A stretch of 64,000 nucleotides of DNA from Desulfoferula sp040751985 (GTDB taxonomy: Bacteria > Desulfobacterota > Desulfarculia > Desulfarculales > Desulfarculaceae), in contig JBFMFU010000017.1 of the NCBI GenBank assembly GCA_040751985.1, positions 1-64,000 on the forward strand, given 5' to 3'. Positions 27,564 to 35,494 of this stretch are shown in pieces. Within the stretch, counting starts at the first letter, position 1, and every line of letters begins with the position of its first letter. The notes under the pieces were generated by a model that saw nothing but the letters and a program-made list of their open reading frames with translations, was not told the DNA's origin and made no database searches. The translations under genes and the position numbers were made by a program.

Positions 27564-27698
27564 AAATCCAACAACTCCTTACTCCCTTTTCAACCACCCA
27601 TCGCAGGAAAGGGAGGATTGCCACGGCGCGGCGGGACAACGTCTTTGCCGTCGCCGCCGCCCCGGCCGCCGCGCCTCGCAAAGACGGCTATGCTTGAT
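27564..27698. repeat. Dispersed repeat family 1, long copy A (135 bp)
   Basis: Nearly identical to 27975-28109 in direct orientation. The core is a hairpin, ATTGCCACGGCGCGGCGG pairing imperfectly with CCGCCGCGCCTCGCAA. Related cores occur at 56.8-57.6 kb. The stretch 27515-28235 contains no gene; it is made of this repeat, families 2 and 3, and short spacers. Confidence 0.8.
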
Positions 27699-27797
27699 CT
27701 TGGTGTAGAGGAGGGGTTTATCCCCTCCTTTCTTTTGCAGGCGGCAAGAAATCGGGCGGGGATAAACTCCGCCTCTACACATAAGAAAAAATGTTCC

Positions 27798-27929
27798 GGG
27801 TGGCCCGGACAACTGGTTGTCCGGGCGCCGCAGGCGCAAGCGGTCTTCTTGTCTTCGTTGCCTTGCGCCGGACCTCTTGTCGCTGCGCTGCGCTCCGCGA
27901 CCCAGACAGGCGAGCTGTCTGGGCCACCC
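27798..27929. repeat. Dispersed repeat family 2, copy a, inverted-repeat-ended element
   Basis: A 132-bp element ending in imperfect inverted repeats GGGTGGCCCGGACA and TGTCTGGGCCACCC, with internal palindromes (CCGGACAACTGGTTGTCCGG). It has the form of a small non-autonomous palindromic element with no coding capacity. A second copy is at 47858-48021. Confidence 0.7.
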
Positions 27930-27940
27930 AAAATAAAGCG

Positions 27941-27983
27941 ATCGCGTAGCTTGGGTTGAGGGGCGCCAGCCCCGAAACCCAAC
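27941..27983. repeat. Dispersed repeat family 3, copy b
   Basis: ATCGCGTAGCTTGGGTTGAG then GGGCGCCAGCCCC and AAACCCAAC; matches the copy at 26241-26285 apart from a few bases. It runs into the left end of the 135-bp repeat copy B. Confidence 0.65.
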
Positions 27984-28109
27984 AATTCCTTCATCCCCTT
28001 TCAACCACCCATCGCAGGAAAGGGAAGTTTGCCACGGCGCGGCGGGAGAGCGGCCTTGCCATAGCCGCCGCCCCGGCCGCCGCGCCTCGCAAAGACGGCT
28101 AGGCTTGAT
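27975..28109. repeat. Dispersed repeat family 1, long copy B (135 bp)
   Basis: Direct copy of 27564-27698, separated from it by 276 bp that hold the family 2 and 3 elements. Shares the left flank CAACCACCCATCGCAGGAAA as well as the hairpin core, so the repeated unit is larger than the hairpin. Confidence 0.8.
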
Positions 28110-28235
28110 GGTGATGAAATCATGCCGGCTGGGCTGGTGCCTAAGCCCCGGCCCGGCATCCCGGCGGGTCAACGGACGCGGACCGGCCCTGCACCTATAT
28201 ATAGAAGTAGCAACCGCGAGGGCCGGCGGCCGGCC

Positions 28236-29060
28236 CTACATCCGGGCCAGGACGCCGGTGATGACGGCCGTGAGGTCCTGCCCGGCCTGGCTGGCGTTGG
28301 CGATCACCAGCTCGATGGGCGCGGGCTGCATGTTGGTGGGGTCATTGACGTTGCTGATGGCGGCCAGGCCCAGAACCTTGAGGCCGTGGTGCCGGGCGGT
28401 GATCACCTCCAGCACCGTGGACATGCCCACCGCGTCCGCGCCCAGGGTGCGCAGCATGCGGGTCTCGGCCGGGGTCTCCATGGAGGGGCCCTGTAGCCCC
28501 ACGTACACCCCCTGATATAGCTGCACGCCCTTTTCCTGGGCCGCGGCCAGGGCCAGTTGGCGCAGGCCAAGGTCGTAGGCCTGGCTCATGTCCGGGAAGC
28601 GCTCGCCCCAGGCCTCCACGTTCTCGCCCCGCAGGGGGTTGTGGCCGGTGAGGTTGATGTGGTCAATGATGAGCATCACCCGGCCGGCCTGCATGCGGGT
28701 GTCCAGGCCGCCGGCCGCGCAGCAGAACACGAAGGCCTCCACCCCGGCCAGGGCCAGGGCCCGCACGGGCAGGGTCAGCTCCTGGGGCGTGTAGCCCTCG
28801 TATAGGTGGAAGCGGCCGGCCAGGGCGGCCACGGGCTGGCCGGCCAGGCGGCCCAGGATCAGCTCGCCGGCGTGGCTGGGCACCGTGGAGACCGGGAAGC
28901 CGGGGATGTCCTGATAGGGAATGCGCGCCACAGGAGTTATGGCCTTAGCCAGGCCCGAAAGCCCGGTGCCCAGGGTCAGCCCCACCCGCGGAGCGAAGCC
29001 GGCCGGCATCCGGCTCTTCAGATGCTCCGCGGCCCCGACCACACGATCTTGATATTTCAC
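28236..29060 (-). CDS. Purine nucleoside phosphorylase (trimeric PNP family)
   Basis: Protein of 274 residues that splits purine nucleosides with phosphate to base and ribose 1-phosphate. Conserved blocks are VGLTLGTGLSGLA, FPVSTVPSHAGELILG, GRFHLYEGYTPQ, INLTGHNPLRGEN, GLQGPSMETPAE and MSTVLEVITARHHGL. The start is taken as GTG 29060, giving the usual MKYQDRV N-terminus with GGGGTGG upstream; ATG 29078 is an alternative. A much longer frame to 29240 crosses a promoter-like region. Confidence 0.9.
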   Translation of the reverse strand: MKYQDRVVGAAEHLKSRMPAGFAPRVGLTLGTGLSGLAKAITPVARIPYQDIPGFPVSTVPSHAGELILGRLAGQPVAALAGRFHLYEGYTPQELTLPVRALALAGVEAFVFCCAAGGLDTRMQAGRVMLIIDHINLTGHNPLRGENVEAWGERFPDMSQAYDLGLRQLALAAAQEKGVQLYQGVYVGLQGPSMETPAETRMLRTLGADAVGMSTVLEVITARHHGLKVLGLAAISNVNDPTNMQPAPIELVIANASQAGQDLTAVITGVLARM

Positions 29061-29335
29061 TTGGCCACCCCACAACATATTGTGGTACAATTCGTAGCAA
29101 AGGTCCTCGCGGCCAAAATGGCAGCCTGGGGCGAGGGTGTCAATGAAAAATTTCGCCAGCCAAGATCTAGAAATGACGGGGTAATTCTGAACGGAACCCT
29201 TTTTGAGAGGCGCCTTGGGTTGACAGCGCCGCCAATCCAACCGATAGTTGCCCGCTGAGGAGGGGGTGTTGGCACTTTAATTGCTCGTATGCGGGCAACG
29301 CCTTTTGGGGGATCGAGGCCATGGAAGGAGAAGAC

Positions 29336-29965
29336 ATGGCAGGCAGCAGATTCCACATAGCCCGCTGGACCCCGTACCTGGCCATGGCCGTGGCCCTGGT
29401 GACGGGCACCCTGCTTCTGTACCACGCGCCGCCGGTGAGCCTGGGCGAGGGCTCCCTGGCCAGGCACACGCGCTACCAGCCCCCACCCGCCAACTACCTG
29501 GACTCCCTGCCCCTGGAGGACCGCCAGCAGCACTACTGGCCGCTGGTGCGGCGCCTGGCCGCCGAGAACGACGTAGACCCAGCCCTGGTCATGGCCATCA
29601 TCCAGGTGGAGAGCAGCTTCTACCAACTGGCCCTCAGCCCCCGCGGGGCCATGGGCCTGATGCAGATCAACCCCATCACCGCCCAGCACCTGGGCCTGAC
29701 CGACCCCCTGGACGCCGAGGCCAACTTGGAGGCCGGCATCCAATACCTAACCCAGCTCAAGGGTCACTTCAAAGGCAATCTGGACCTGGTGCTGGCCGCC
29801 TACAACGCCGGTCCCACCCGGGTGGCAGCCGTGGGCCGGGTGCCCAACATTCCCGAGACCAGGCGCTACGTCAAGGCGGTGCGCGAAAAGATGGACTACT
29901 TCCGCACCCGCTTCATGACCCTGGCCATGAACGAACCCCAGTACCAGGGCAGCGCCGGCCAATAA
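29336..29965 (+). CDS. Lytic transglycosylase, SLT domain (family 1)
   Basis: Protein of 209 residues. One N-terminal membrane helix (TPYLAMAVALVTGTLLLY) anchors a periplasmic SLT domain with catalytic Glu in IIQVESSFY, GAMGLMQINP and LAAYNAGPTRV. It cleaves peptidoglycan glycan strands. ATG 29336 has AAGGAG 8 bp upstream; the ATG at 29321 overlaps that ribosome-binding site. Divergent from the PNP gene. Confidence 0.85.
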   Translation: MAGSRFHIARWTPYLAMAVALVTGTLLLYHAPPVSLGEGSLARHTRYQPPPANYLDSLPLEDRQQHYWPLVRRLAAENDVDPALVMAIIQVESSFYQLALSPRGAMGLMQINPITAQHLGLTDPLDAEANLEAGIQYLTQLKGHFKGNLDLVLAAYNAGPTRVAAVGRVPNIPETRRYVKAVREKMDYFRTRFMTLAMNEPQYQGSAGQ

Positions 29966-30089
29966 ACAGCCACACCCGGAGCCCCGAGGCCGCCTCAGCC
30001 GGCCGCGGCCGCTATGGCCGGGGCTGAGGACTGGCGGGGTCCGGGCATGGCCCTGGACGCTCCGGGCGGCCGCGGCCGCCGGAGACCGA

Positions 30090-30182
30090 CTACTTCCTGC
30101 GCTGGTGGCGCGTCTTTTTGAGCAGCTTGCGGTGCTTATGCTTGCGGATCTTCTTGCGCCGCTGCTTGATCACAGAACCCAT
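30090..30182 (-). CDS. Very small basic ribosomal-type protein, AURKAIP1/COX24 (bS22-like)
   Basis: An open frame of only 30 residues, starting MGSVIKQRRKKIRKHKHRK and ending KKTRHQRRK. About half the residues are Lys or Arg. The MGSVIKxRRKK start and KHRKLLKKTR are the hallmarks of the AURKAIP1/COX24 domain family, whose mycobacterial member bS22 sits in the small ribosomal subunit. AGGTGA lies 6 bp before ATG 30182. The short length escapes ordinary gene calling. Confidence 0.75.
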   Translation of the reverse strand: MGSVIKQRRKKIRKHKHRKLLKKTRHQRRK

Positions 30183-30281
30183 GCACTCACCTTTGCCGAA
30201 GGGCTCGGTTGGTCTAACTAACCACGAGTCAATACGGAAACGCTTATATACCCGATGGCGGCCCTGAGGGCAAGCAAAAAC

Positions 30282-30722
30282 TCAGGGCAGGCGGGTGCTG
30301 TGCCTCAGCTGCACCCGGCCGGCGTCCTTGAGGGCCTTGTAGCAGGCGCGGCAGGCGCTCAGCTCCGGGCCCTCCTCGGGCGGCAGGAGCTGGATCAGGT
30401 ACGCGAAGCCGCCGGCGGGCATCTGCTCCAGGCCCTTGGCCGCAATGAGCACCGTGGCCTGGTTGGGGTTGGCCGCCTCGGTGGCGATGAGCACCGGCTC
30501 CTGGTCCTGGTCCGGGCCGCCGGCCAGGGCGTGGGGCAGGAACGAGTCGGGCTCGTAGGTCCACAGGCCCAGGTCCAGCTCCTGGGCCTGGGCCTGGTCC
30601 CGGGCCAGGATCAAGACCCGCCGGCCCTGGGCCAGATGCACGGCGGCCAGGCGGCCGGCGGCCTGGGCCAGGCCGGCCTTGGCCTCCTTGAGGTTCACGT
30701 ACTCCACCACCACCCGGGCCAT
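30282..30722 (-). CDS. holC: DNA polymerase III subunit chi (HolC-like)
   Basis: Protein of 146 residues. Features expected of HolC are an N-terminal strand then VHLAQGRRVLILARDQAQAQ and the diagnostic LDLGLWTYEPDSFLPHALAG. Chi links the clamp loader to SSB at the replication fork. The rest is divergent, with CRAC near the C-terminus, so the call is probable rather than certain. ATG 30722 is preceded by AGGGAGGGAAAAGC. Confidence 0.72.
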   Translation of the reverse strand: MARVVVEYVNLKEAKAGLAQAAGRLAAVHLAQGRRVLILARDQAQAQELDLGLWTYEPDSFLPHALAGGPDQDQEPVLIATEAANPNQATVLIAAKGLEQMPAGGFAYLIQLLPPEEGPELSACRACYKALKDAGRVQLRHSTRLP

Positions 30723-30958
30723 GCTTTTCCCTCCCTGGCCGGCATGTTAACACGGCCGCCCCGCCAGGCCAACTCCGCACCAGCCTAGTATTTAACAGGG
30801 CTTGTTCACAGGCGAAATCAGGGGCGGCTTCCTTGACAGGCCAGGGGGCGAGACCTATATTAGAGAGGCGACGGGCGGCCCCGGAAGGGGAGTATTTTGC
30901 GAAAAAACCAGGCCCCTGTCCGTTGCCGGCCAGGGCCTGCAGCACTGAAACGGAAGAC

Positions 30959-31915
30959 ATGGCCAAGGACTACTACCAACTCCTGGGCGTGAATAAAACC
31001 GCCAGCCCCGAGGAGATCAAGAAAGCCTACCGCAAGCTGGCCCTGAAGTACCATCCCGACCGCAACAAGGGCGACAAGGAGGCCGAGGAGAAGTTCAAGG
31101 CCATCAACGAGGCCTACGCGGTGCTCTCCGACGCCAAGAAGCGGCAGGAGTACGACTCCTTCGGCTCGGCCGGCTTCCGCAAGCGCTACAGCCAGGAAGA
31201 CATCTTCCGGGGCAGCGACATCAACGACATCCTGCGCGGCATGGGCCTGGGCGGCGACATCTTCAGCCAGTTCTTCGGCGGCGGCCGCGGCGGCGGCTTC
31301 CGCACCTACACCTTCCACGGCGGCGGGCCCCAGCCGGGCATGGGCGGCTTCGACTACAACCAGGGCTGGGGCGGCATGGGCGGCGCGCCGCCCAGGGGCA
31401 CGGACCTGATCTACGAGCTGCCGGTGACCCTGGAAGAGGTGTTCAACGGCGGGGAGAAAATGGTCTCCTACCGGGCCGGCGGCGAGCTGCAGCGGGTCAG
31501 CGTCAAGGTGCCCAAGGGCATCACCACGGGCAAGAAGCTGCGCCTGGCCGGCAAGGGCGAGCCCGGCCCCGGCGGCGCCCCGGCCGGCGACCTGCTCATC
31601 CAGATCAACGTCCTGGACCACCCCACCTTCACCCGCCACGAGGCGGACCTAGAGGTGAGCGTGCCCATCCGCTTCAGCCAGGCCGTCCTGGGGGCCTCGC
31701 TGGAGGTGCCCACCCTAGAGGGCAAGAGCCTCACGGTCACCGTGCCCAAGGGCACCCAGTCCGGCGCCCGCCTGCGCCTCAAGGGCCAGGGCCTGCCCCG
31801 CTTCCAGGCCTCGGGCCGCGGCGACCTGTACGTGCGCGTCAGCGTGGAGGTGCCCGAGCGGCTGAGCAAGGAGCAGAAGAAGCTCCTGGAGCAGCTGGCC
31901 GAGGAGGGCCTGTGA
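30959..31915 (+). CDS. DnaJ-like co-chaperone without zinc finger (CbpA/DnaJ2 type)
   Basis: Protein of 318 residues. J domain at residues 1-70 with the HPD motif in KYHPDRNKG, then a Gly/Phe-rich linker (FFGGGRGGGFRTYTF, about 100-145), and the two C-terminal peptide-binding domains. There is no CxxCxGxG zinc region, so it is class II. It stimulates DnaK ATPase in the cytoplasm. ATG 30959 begins MAKDYYQLLGV; an upstream extension to 30833 has no J-domain homology. GTGA overlap with the next gene. Confidence 0.9.
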   Translation: MAKDYYQLLGVNKTASPEEIKKAYRKLALKYHPDRNKGDKEAEEKFKAINEAYAVLSDAKKRQEYDSFGSAGFRKRYSQEDIFRGSDINDILRGMGLGGDIFSQFFGGGRGGGFRTYTFHGGGPQPGMGGFDYNQGWGGMGGAPPRGTDLIYELPVTLEEVFNGGEKMVSYRAGGELQRVSVKVPKGITTGKKLRLAGKGEPGPGGAPAGDLLIQINVLDHPTFTRHEADLEVSVPIRFSQAVLGASLEVPTLEGKSLTVTVPKGTQSGARLRLKGQGLPRFQASGRGDLYVRVSVEVPERLSKEQKKLLEQLAEEGL

Positions 31916-32718
31916 GCCTGGCCCGCGCCCGCCTGATCCCGATCGTCTGCCTGCTGTGCGTCCTGGCCCTGGCCGGGCCGGCGGCCGCGGCCCTGGACTA
32001 CCCCCGGCCGGCGGGCCCGGTGGGCGACTACGCCAAGGTGATACCCCCCGAATTCGTCCAGCGCATCGCCGCCGCCGCCACCGAGCTGTGGCAAAAGACC
32101 GGCGCCGCGCTGGTGGTGGCCACCATCCCCTCCCTGCAGGGCGAGAGCATCGAGCAGGCCGCGGTGCAGCTCTACCAGAACTGGGGCATCGGCAAGAAGG
32201 GCGAGGACAAGGGCGTCTTGATCCTCATCGCGCCCCGGGACCGCCGCCTGCGCATCGAGGTGGGCTACGGCCTGGAGGGCACCATCCCCGACGCCCTGGC
32301 CGGGGAGATCATCAACCAAGTGATGACGCCCTACCTCAAGAAGGGCCAGTACGGCCAGGCCCTGTTCGCCGGCGCGGCCGCCACGGCCAACCTGATAGCC
32401 AACGCGGCGGGGGTCAAGCTCAACGGCGTGCCCGAGGTGCGGGTGCGCAAGGGCCTGGGCGTGGGCTGGGGCGGCATCCTGCTGGCGGCCCTGGTCTTCT
32501 TTTGGATGATGCGCTCCGCGCGGCGCTCCAACCAGGGCGGCCGCGGCGGCCGCGGCGGCTCCGGCGCCCTGCCCGCCTTTTTGCTGGGCTCCCTGCTGGG
32601 CTCGGGCCTGGGCAGCCACCGCGGCGGCGGGGGCGGGGGCTTCGACAGCTTCGGCGGCGGCTTCGGCGGCTTCGGCGGCGGCCTGAGCGGCGGCGGCGGC
32701 GCCTCGGGGAGCTGGTAG
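31912..32718 (+). CDS. TPM-domain membrane protein (YgcG-like)
   Basis: Protein of 268 residues from GTG 31912. Signal peptide at about 1-25, a periplasmic TPM domain at about 30-160 (YPRPAGPVGDYAKVI, GIGKKGEDKGVLILIAP, RIEVGYGLEG), one membrane helix near 180-200, and a Gly/Ser-rich tail ending GASGSW. TPM proteins are often encoded near lemA, as here. Exact role unknown; some members have phosphatase activity. Confidence 0.85.
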   Translation: MSLARARLIPIVCLLCVLALAGPAAAALDYPRPAGPVGDYAKVIPPEFVQRIAAAATELWQKTGAALVVATIPSLQGESIEQAAVQLYQNWGIGKKGEDKGVLILIAPRDRRLRIEVGYGLEGTIPDALAGEIINQVMTPYLKKGQYGQALFAGAAATANLIANAAGVKLNGVPEVRVRKGLGVGWGGILLAALVFFWMMRSARRSNQGGRGGRGGSGALPAFLLGSLLGSGLGSHRGGGGGGFDSFGGGFGGFGGGLSGGGGASGSW

Positions 32719-32730
32719 AAGGGATTGGTT

Positions 32731-33462
32731 ATGACCAAGAGACCGCCCGATAGGCCCGAGGACATCTACCAGGAGCTGAGCCAGGACCTGGCCGGCGAGC
32801 TGGGCACCGACCTGTTGGGCGTGTGCCTATACGGCTCGGCCGCGGCCGGGCGCTACGTCAAGGGCAGAAGCGACCTAAACCTGCTCATCCTGGTGGCCGA
32901 CCACACCAGCCGGGTGGTCAGCCGGCTGATGCCCTTCTACAAGAAGTGGGCTCCGGCCGGCCTGGCCCCGCCCCTGATCCTGACCCCCAGCTACCTGGCC
33001 AGCAGCCTGGACGTGTTCCCCATCGAGTTCCTGGTCATGGCCGCCAGCCACCAGTGCATCTTCGGCAGGGACCCCCTGGAGGGGCTCAACCTGGAGCCGG
33101 GGCTGCTGCGCCTGCAGCTGGAGCGGGAGATCAAAGGCAAGCTGACCGCCCTGCGCAGCCGGCTGCTGTCCAGCGGCGGCGAGCCCAAGGCCCTCAAGGG
33201 CCTGGCCGACCAGGCCCTGCCCGCCTTCACGGCCTACTTCCAGACCTGGCTGCACCTGACCCGCGGCGACTTCCCCAATGACCCGGAGCAGGTCCTCTTG
33301 CGGGTGCGCGAGGCCGGGCTGGAGGTGGACGCCTTCGTCAAGCTCAACCGCCTGCGCCGGGGCGAGTACCGGCCGCGGGACCGCGAGCTGATGGGCCTGT
33401 GGGAAGAGGCCGTGCAGGAGCTGGAAACCATCTGCCGCCAGGTGGACGGCCTGGCGGTCTAA
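32731..33462 (+). CDS. Nucleotidyltransferase-fold protein
   Basis: Protein of 243 residues. The N-terminal motif is YGSAAAGRYVKGRSDLNLLI, the GS...SDxD pattern of the pol-beta superfamily with Asn in place of the second Asp. A helical C-terminal half resembles the HEPN-like or KNTase-C-type helical domains. ATG 32731 follows AGAAGGGA. The second metal-binding Asp is missing, so activity is uncertain. Situated between the TPM and lemA genes. Confidence 0.7.
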   Translation: MTKRPPDRPEDIYQELSQDLAGELGTDLLGVCLYGSAAAGRYVKGRSDLNLLILVADHTSRVVSRLMPFYKKWAPAGLAPPLILTPSYLASSLDVFPIEFLVMAASHQCIFGRDPLEGLNLEPGLLRLQLEREIKGKLTALRSRLLSSGGEPKALKGLADQALPAFTAYFQTWLHLTRGDFPNDPEQVLLRVREAGLEVDAFVKLNRLRRGEYRPRDRELMGLWEEAVQELETICRQVDGLAV

Positions 33463-33508
33463 ATCATAGCCGGGCAGGCGCCCGCCGCCCCGGCAAGGAG
33501 AGCGTGCA

Positions 33509-34072
33509 ATGGGCCGTGGAGCCAAATGGGCCATAGGCATCGGCGTAGTGGTGGTGCTGCTGTTCTTCCTCTTGATCAGCCCCTACAACACCCTGGTGGG
33601 CCTGGACGAAAGCGTAAACAAGGCCCGCTCGGACATCGAGGTCACCCTGCAGCGGCGCCTGGACCTGATCCCCAACCTGGTCAACACGGTCAAGGGCTAC
33701 GCCGCCCACGAGCGCCAGACCCTGGAGGCGGTGGTCAAGGCCCGCCAGCAGGTGGTCTCGGCCGGGGACCTGGCCAGCAAGCTCAAGGCCAACCAGGAGC
33801 TGAGCGGGGCCCTGAGCCGGCTCTTGGTGGTGGTGGAGCGCTACCCGGACCTGAAGGCCAACGCCAACTTCCGGGACCTGCAGGTGCAACTGGAAGGCAC
33901 CGAGAACCGCATCGCCGTGGCCCGCACCCGCTTCAACTCGGCCGTGCTGCAGTACAACACCGCCATCCGGCGCTTCCCCACCCTGATTCTGGCCCGGCTG
34001 CTGGGCTACAGCTCCAAGCAGGGCTTCGCCGGCGCGCCCGAGGCCCAGAAGGCGCCCCAGGTGAAGTTCTAG
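33509..34072 (+). CDS. lemA: LemA family protein
   Basis: Protein of 187 residues. One N-terminal membrane helix (IGIGVVVVLLFFLLI), then the LemA helical bundle with the signatures YNTLVGLDESVNKARSDIEV, RRLDLIPNLVNTVKGYA and YNTAIRRFPT. Membrane protein of unknown function; the pairing with TPM proteins suggests a shared envelope role. Confidence 0.92.
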   Translation: MGRGAKWAIGIGVVVVLLFFLLISPYNTLVGLDESVNKARSDIEVTLQRRLDLIPNLVNTVKGYAAHERQTLEAVVKARQQVVSAGDLASKLKANQELSGALSRLLVVVERYPDLKANANFRDLQVQLEGTENRIAVARTRFNSAVLQYNTAIRRFPTLILARLLGYSSKQGFAGAPEAQKAPQVKF

Positions 34073-34101
34073 CCCGCAACGCCTAACGCGGAGGGGTCGG
34101 C

Positions 34102-34794
34102 GTGCTGGTAGACGAGTGGACCATGGTCTGGCGCATCTGCCTGGCCGCCGGCCTGGGCCTGGTCATCGGCCTGGACCGGGAGATGCACGGCCGCGCCGCC
34201 GGCCTGAGGACCTGCATGCTGGTGGCCATGAGCGGCGCCCTGCTCATGAGCCTGTCGCTGTACCTTGCCCAACTGTTCAGCGGGCCGGCCGACGGCTCGG
34301 TGGTGCGCCTGGACCCGTCCCGCCTGCCCTCCTACGCCATCGCCGGCATGGGCTTTCTGGGCGCCGGGGCCATCATCCAGGGCAAGCTGCGCTCCCGGGG
34401 CATCACCACCGCCGCGGCCATGTGGGCCTGCACCGGCGTGGGCCTGGCGGTGGGGGCGGGCATGTATGTGCCGGCGGCGGCGGCCACGGTCCTGACCGTG
34501 CTGGCCCTGACCGTGCTGCGCAAGATCGCCCGGGCCCTGCCCCACCAGCAGCACGTGTCCCTGACCGTGGACGCCAACCACGCCGACGCCGAGCCCATGG
34601 TGCGCGAGCTGCTCCAGCGCTACGGGGCCCAGATCGCCTTCGTGGGCCGCGAGCGCTGCAACGAGAGCGACAGCCAGTCCCTGAACTTCACCCTGGTCAT
34701 CTACTCCGGCAGCCGCTGGCCCCAGATGCTGGCCGAGCTGGAGAAGATCAACGGCGTGGCCTGCTACACCTGGCAGGAGTCCGAGGTGCCGTAA
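34102..34794 (+). CDS. MgtC/SapB family membrane protein
   Basis: Protein of 230 residues. Four or five N-terminal helices with the MgtC blocks GLVIGLDREMHGRAAGLRT, GMGFLGAGAIIQG and GITTAAAMWACTGVGLAVG, and a C-terminal ACT-like cytoplasmic domain from about residue 150. Members influence Mg2+ homeostasis or ATP synthase activity. Confidence 0.9.
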   Translation: MLVDEWTMVWRICLAAGLGLVIGLDREMHGRAAGLRTCMLVAMSGALLMSLSLYLAQLFSGPADGSVVRLDPSRLPSYAIAGMGFLGAGAIIQGKLRSRGITTAAAMWACTGVGLAVGAGMYVPAAAATVLTVLALTVLRKIARALPHQQHVSLTVDANHADAEPMVRELLQRYGAQIAFVGRERCNESDSQSLNFTLVIYSGSRWPQMLAELEKINGVACYTWQESEVP

Positions 34795-34826
34795 AGCCGG
34801 CCCCGCTTCTGCCCAAGGATTATCCC

Positions 34827-35492
34827 TTGTCTTCCGCCCCCCCACCCAGCCCCCTGTTGCAGGCGGCCGCAGACCTGCGCTATCTCCTGGCCCGCGGCTA
34901 CGGCCGCGAACTGGGCCTGAAGCTCACCGGCGACCGCTGGGGCCTGGACCAGAGCGAGCGCCGCCTGCTGCGCCGGGGGGTGTTCGCGCCGGCCGAGGCC
35001 GCGGCCCGGCGGGCCCGGCTGCGGCCCCTGGCCGAGGCCGTGGGCCAGGCCGTGGCCCTGGACGGGCACAACGTGCTCATCACCCTGGAGACGGCCCTGG
35101 GCCGCGGCCGCCTGGTGCTGGCCGACGACGGCCTGGTGCGCGACATCGCCGAGCTGGGCCGCCACCACCAGCCCGGCCCCCAAACCCTGGCCGCCGCCCG
35201 CCTGGCCATCGGCTCGTTGGCCCACGCCGGGGCGGCCTCGGCCCTGGTGCTCTTGGAGGAGCGGCTGCCCCGCTCCGGGGAGCTGGCCGCCCGCCTGCGC
35301 GAGCTGCTCCTGGAATCCGGCCTGCCCGGCCAGGCCCAGGCCGTACCGGTGCCCGAGGAGGGGCTCAAGGGCTTCGCCGGGCTGGTGGCCTCCAGCGACC
35401 GGGCGGTGGTGGACCAGGCGGCCCGGCCCCTGGACCTGGCCGGCGAAATCATCCGGCGGCTGAGCCCGCCGCCCATCCTGGAGAGCCTCTAG
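34827..35492 (+). CDS. DUF434/DUF5616-like conserved protein
   Basis: Protein of 221 residues from TTG 34827, with AAGGAT 7 bp upstream; no ATG or GTG start lies between the mgtC stop and the conserved region. The N-terminal block DLRYLLARGYGRELGLKLTG and the later ALDGHNVLITLE match, from memory, the DUF434 plus DUF5616 arrangement. Function unknown. It lies 2 bp before the PP-loop gene and may act with it. Confidence 0.6.
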   Translation: MSSAPPPSPLLQAAADLRYLLARGYGRELGLKLTGDRWGLDQSERRLLRRGVFAPAEAAARRARLRPLAEAVGQAVALDGHNVLITLETALGRGRLVLADDGLVRDIAELGRHHQPGPQTLAAARLAIGSLAHAGAASALVLLEERLPRSGELAARLRELLLESGLPGQAQAVPVPEEGLKGFAGLVASSDRAVVDQAARPLDLAGEIIRRLSPPPILESL

Positions 35493-35494
35493 CC

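Noticed and set aside
27239..28109. Possible CRISPR locus because of a Cas2-like protein followed by repeats
   Set aside because: The repeats are two 135-bp copies with unrelated elements between them, not short regular repeats with spacers, and no cas1 or other cas gene is present.
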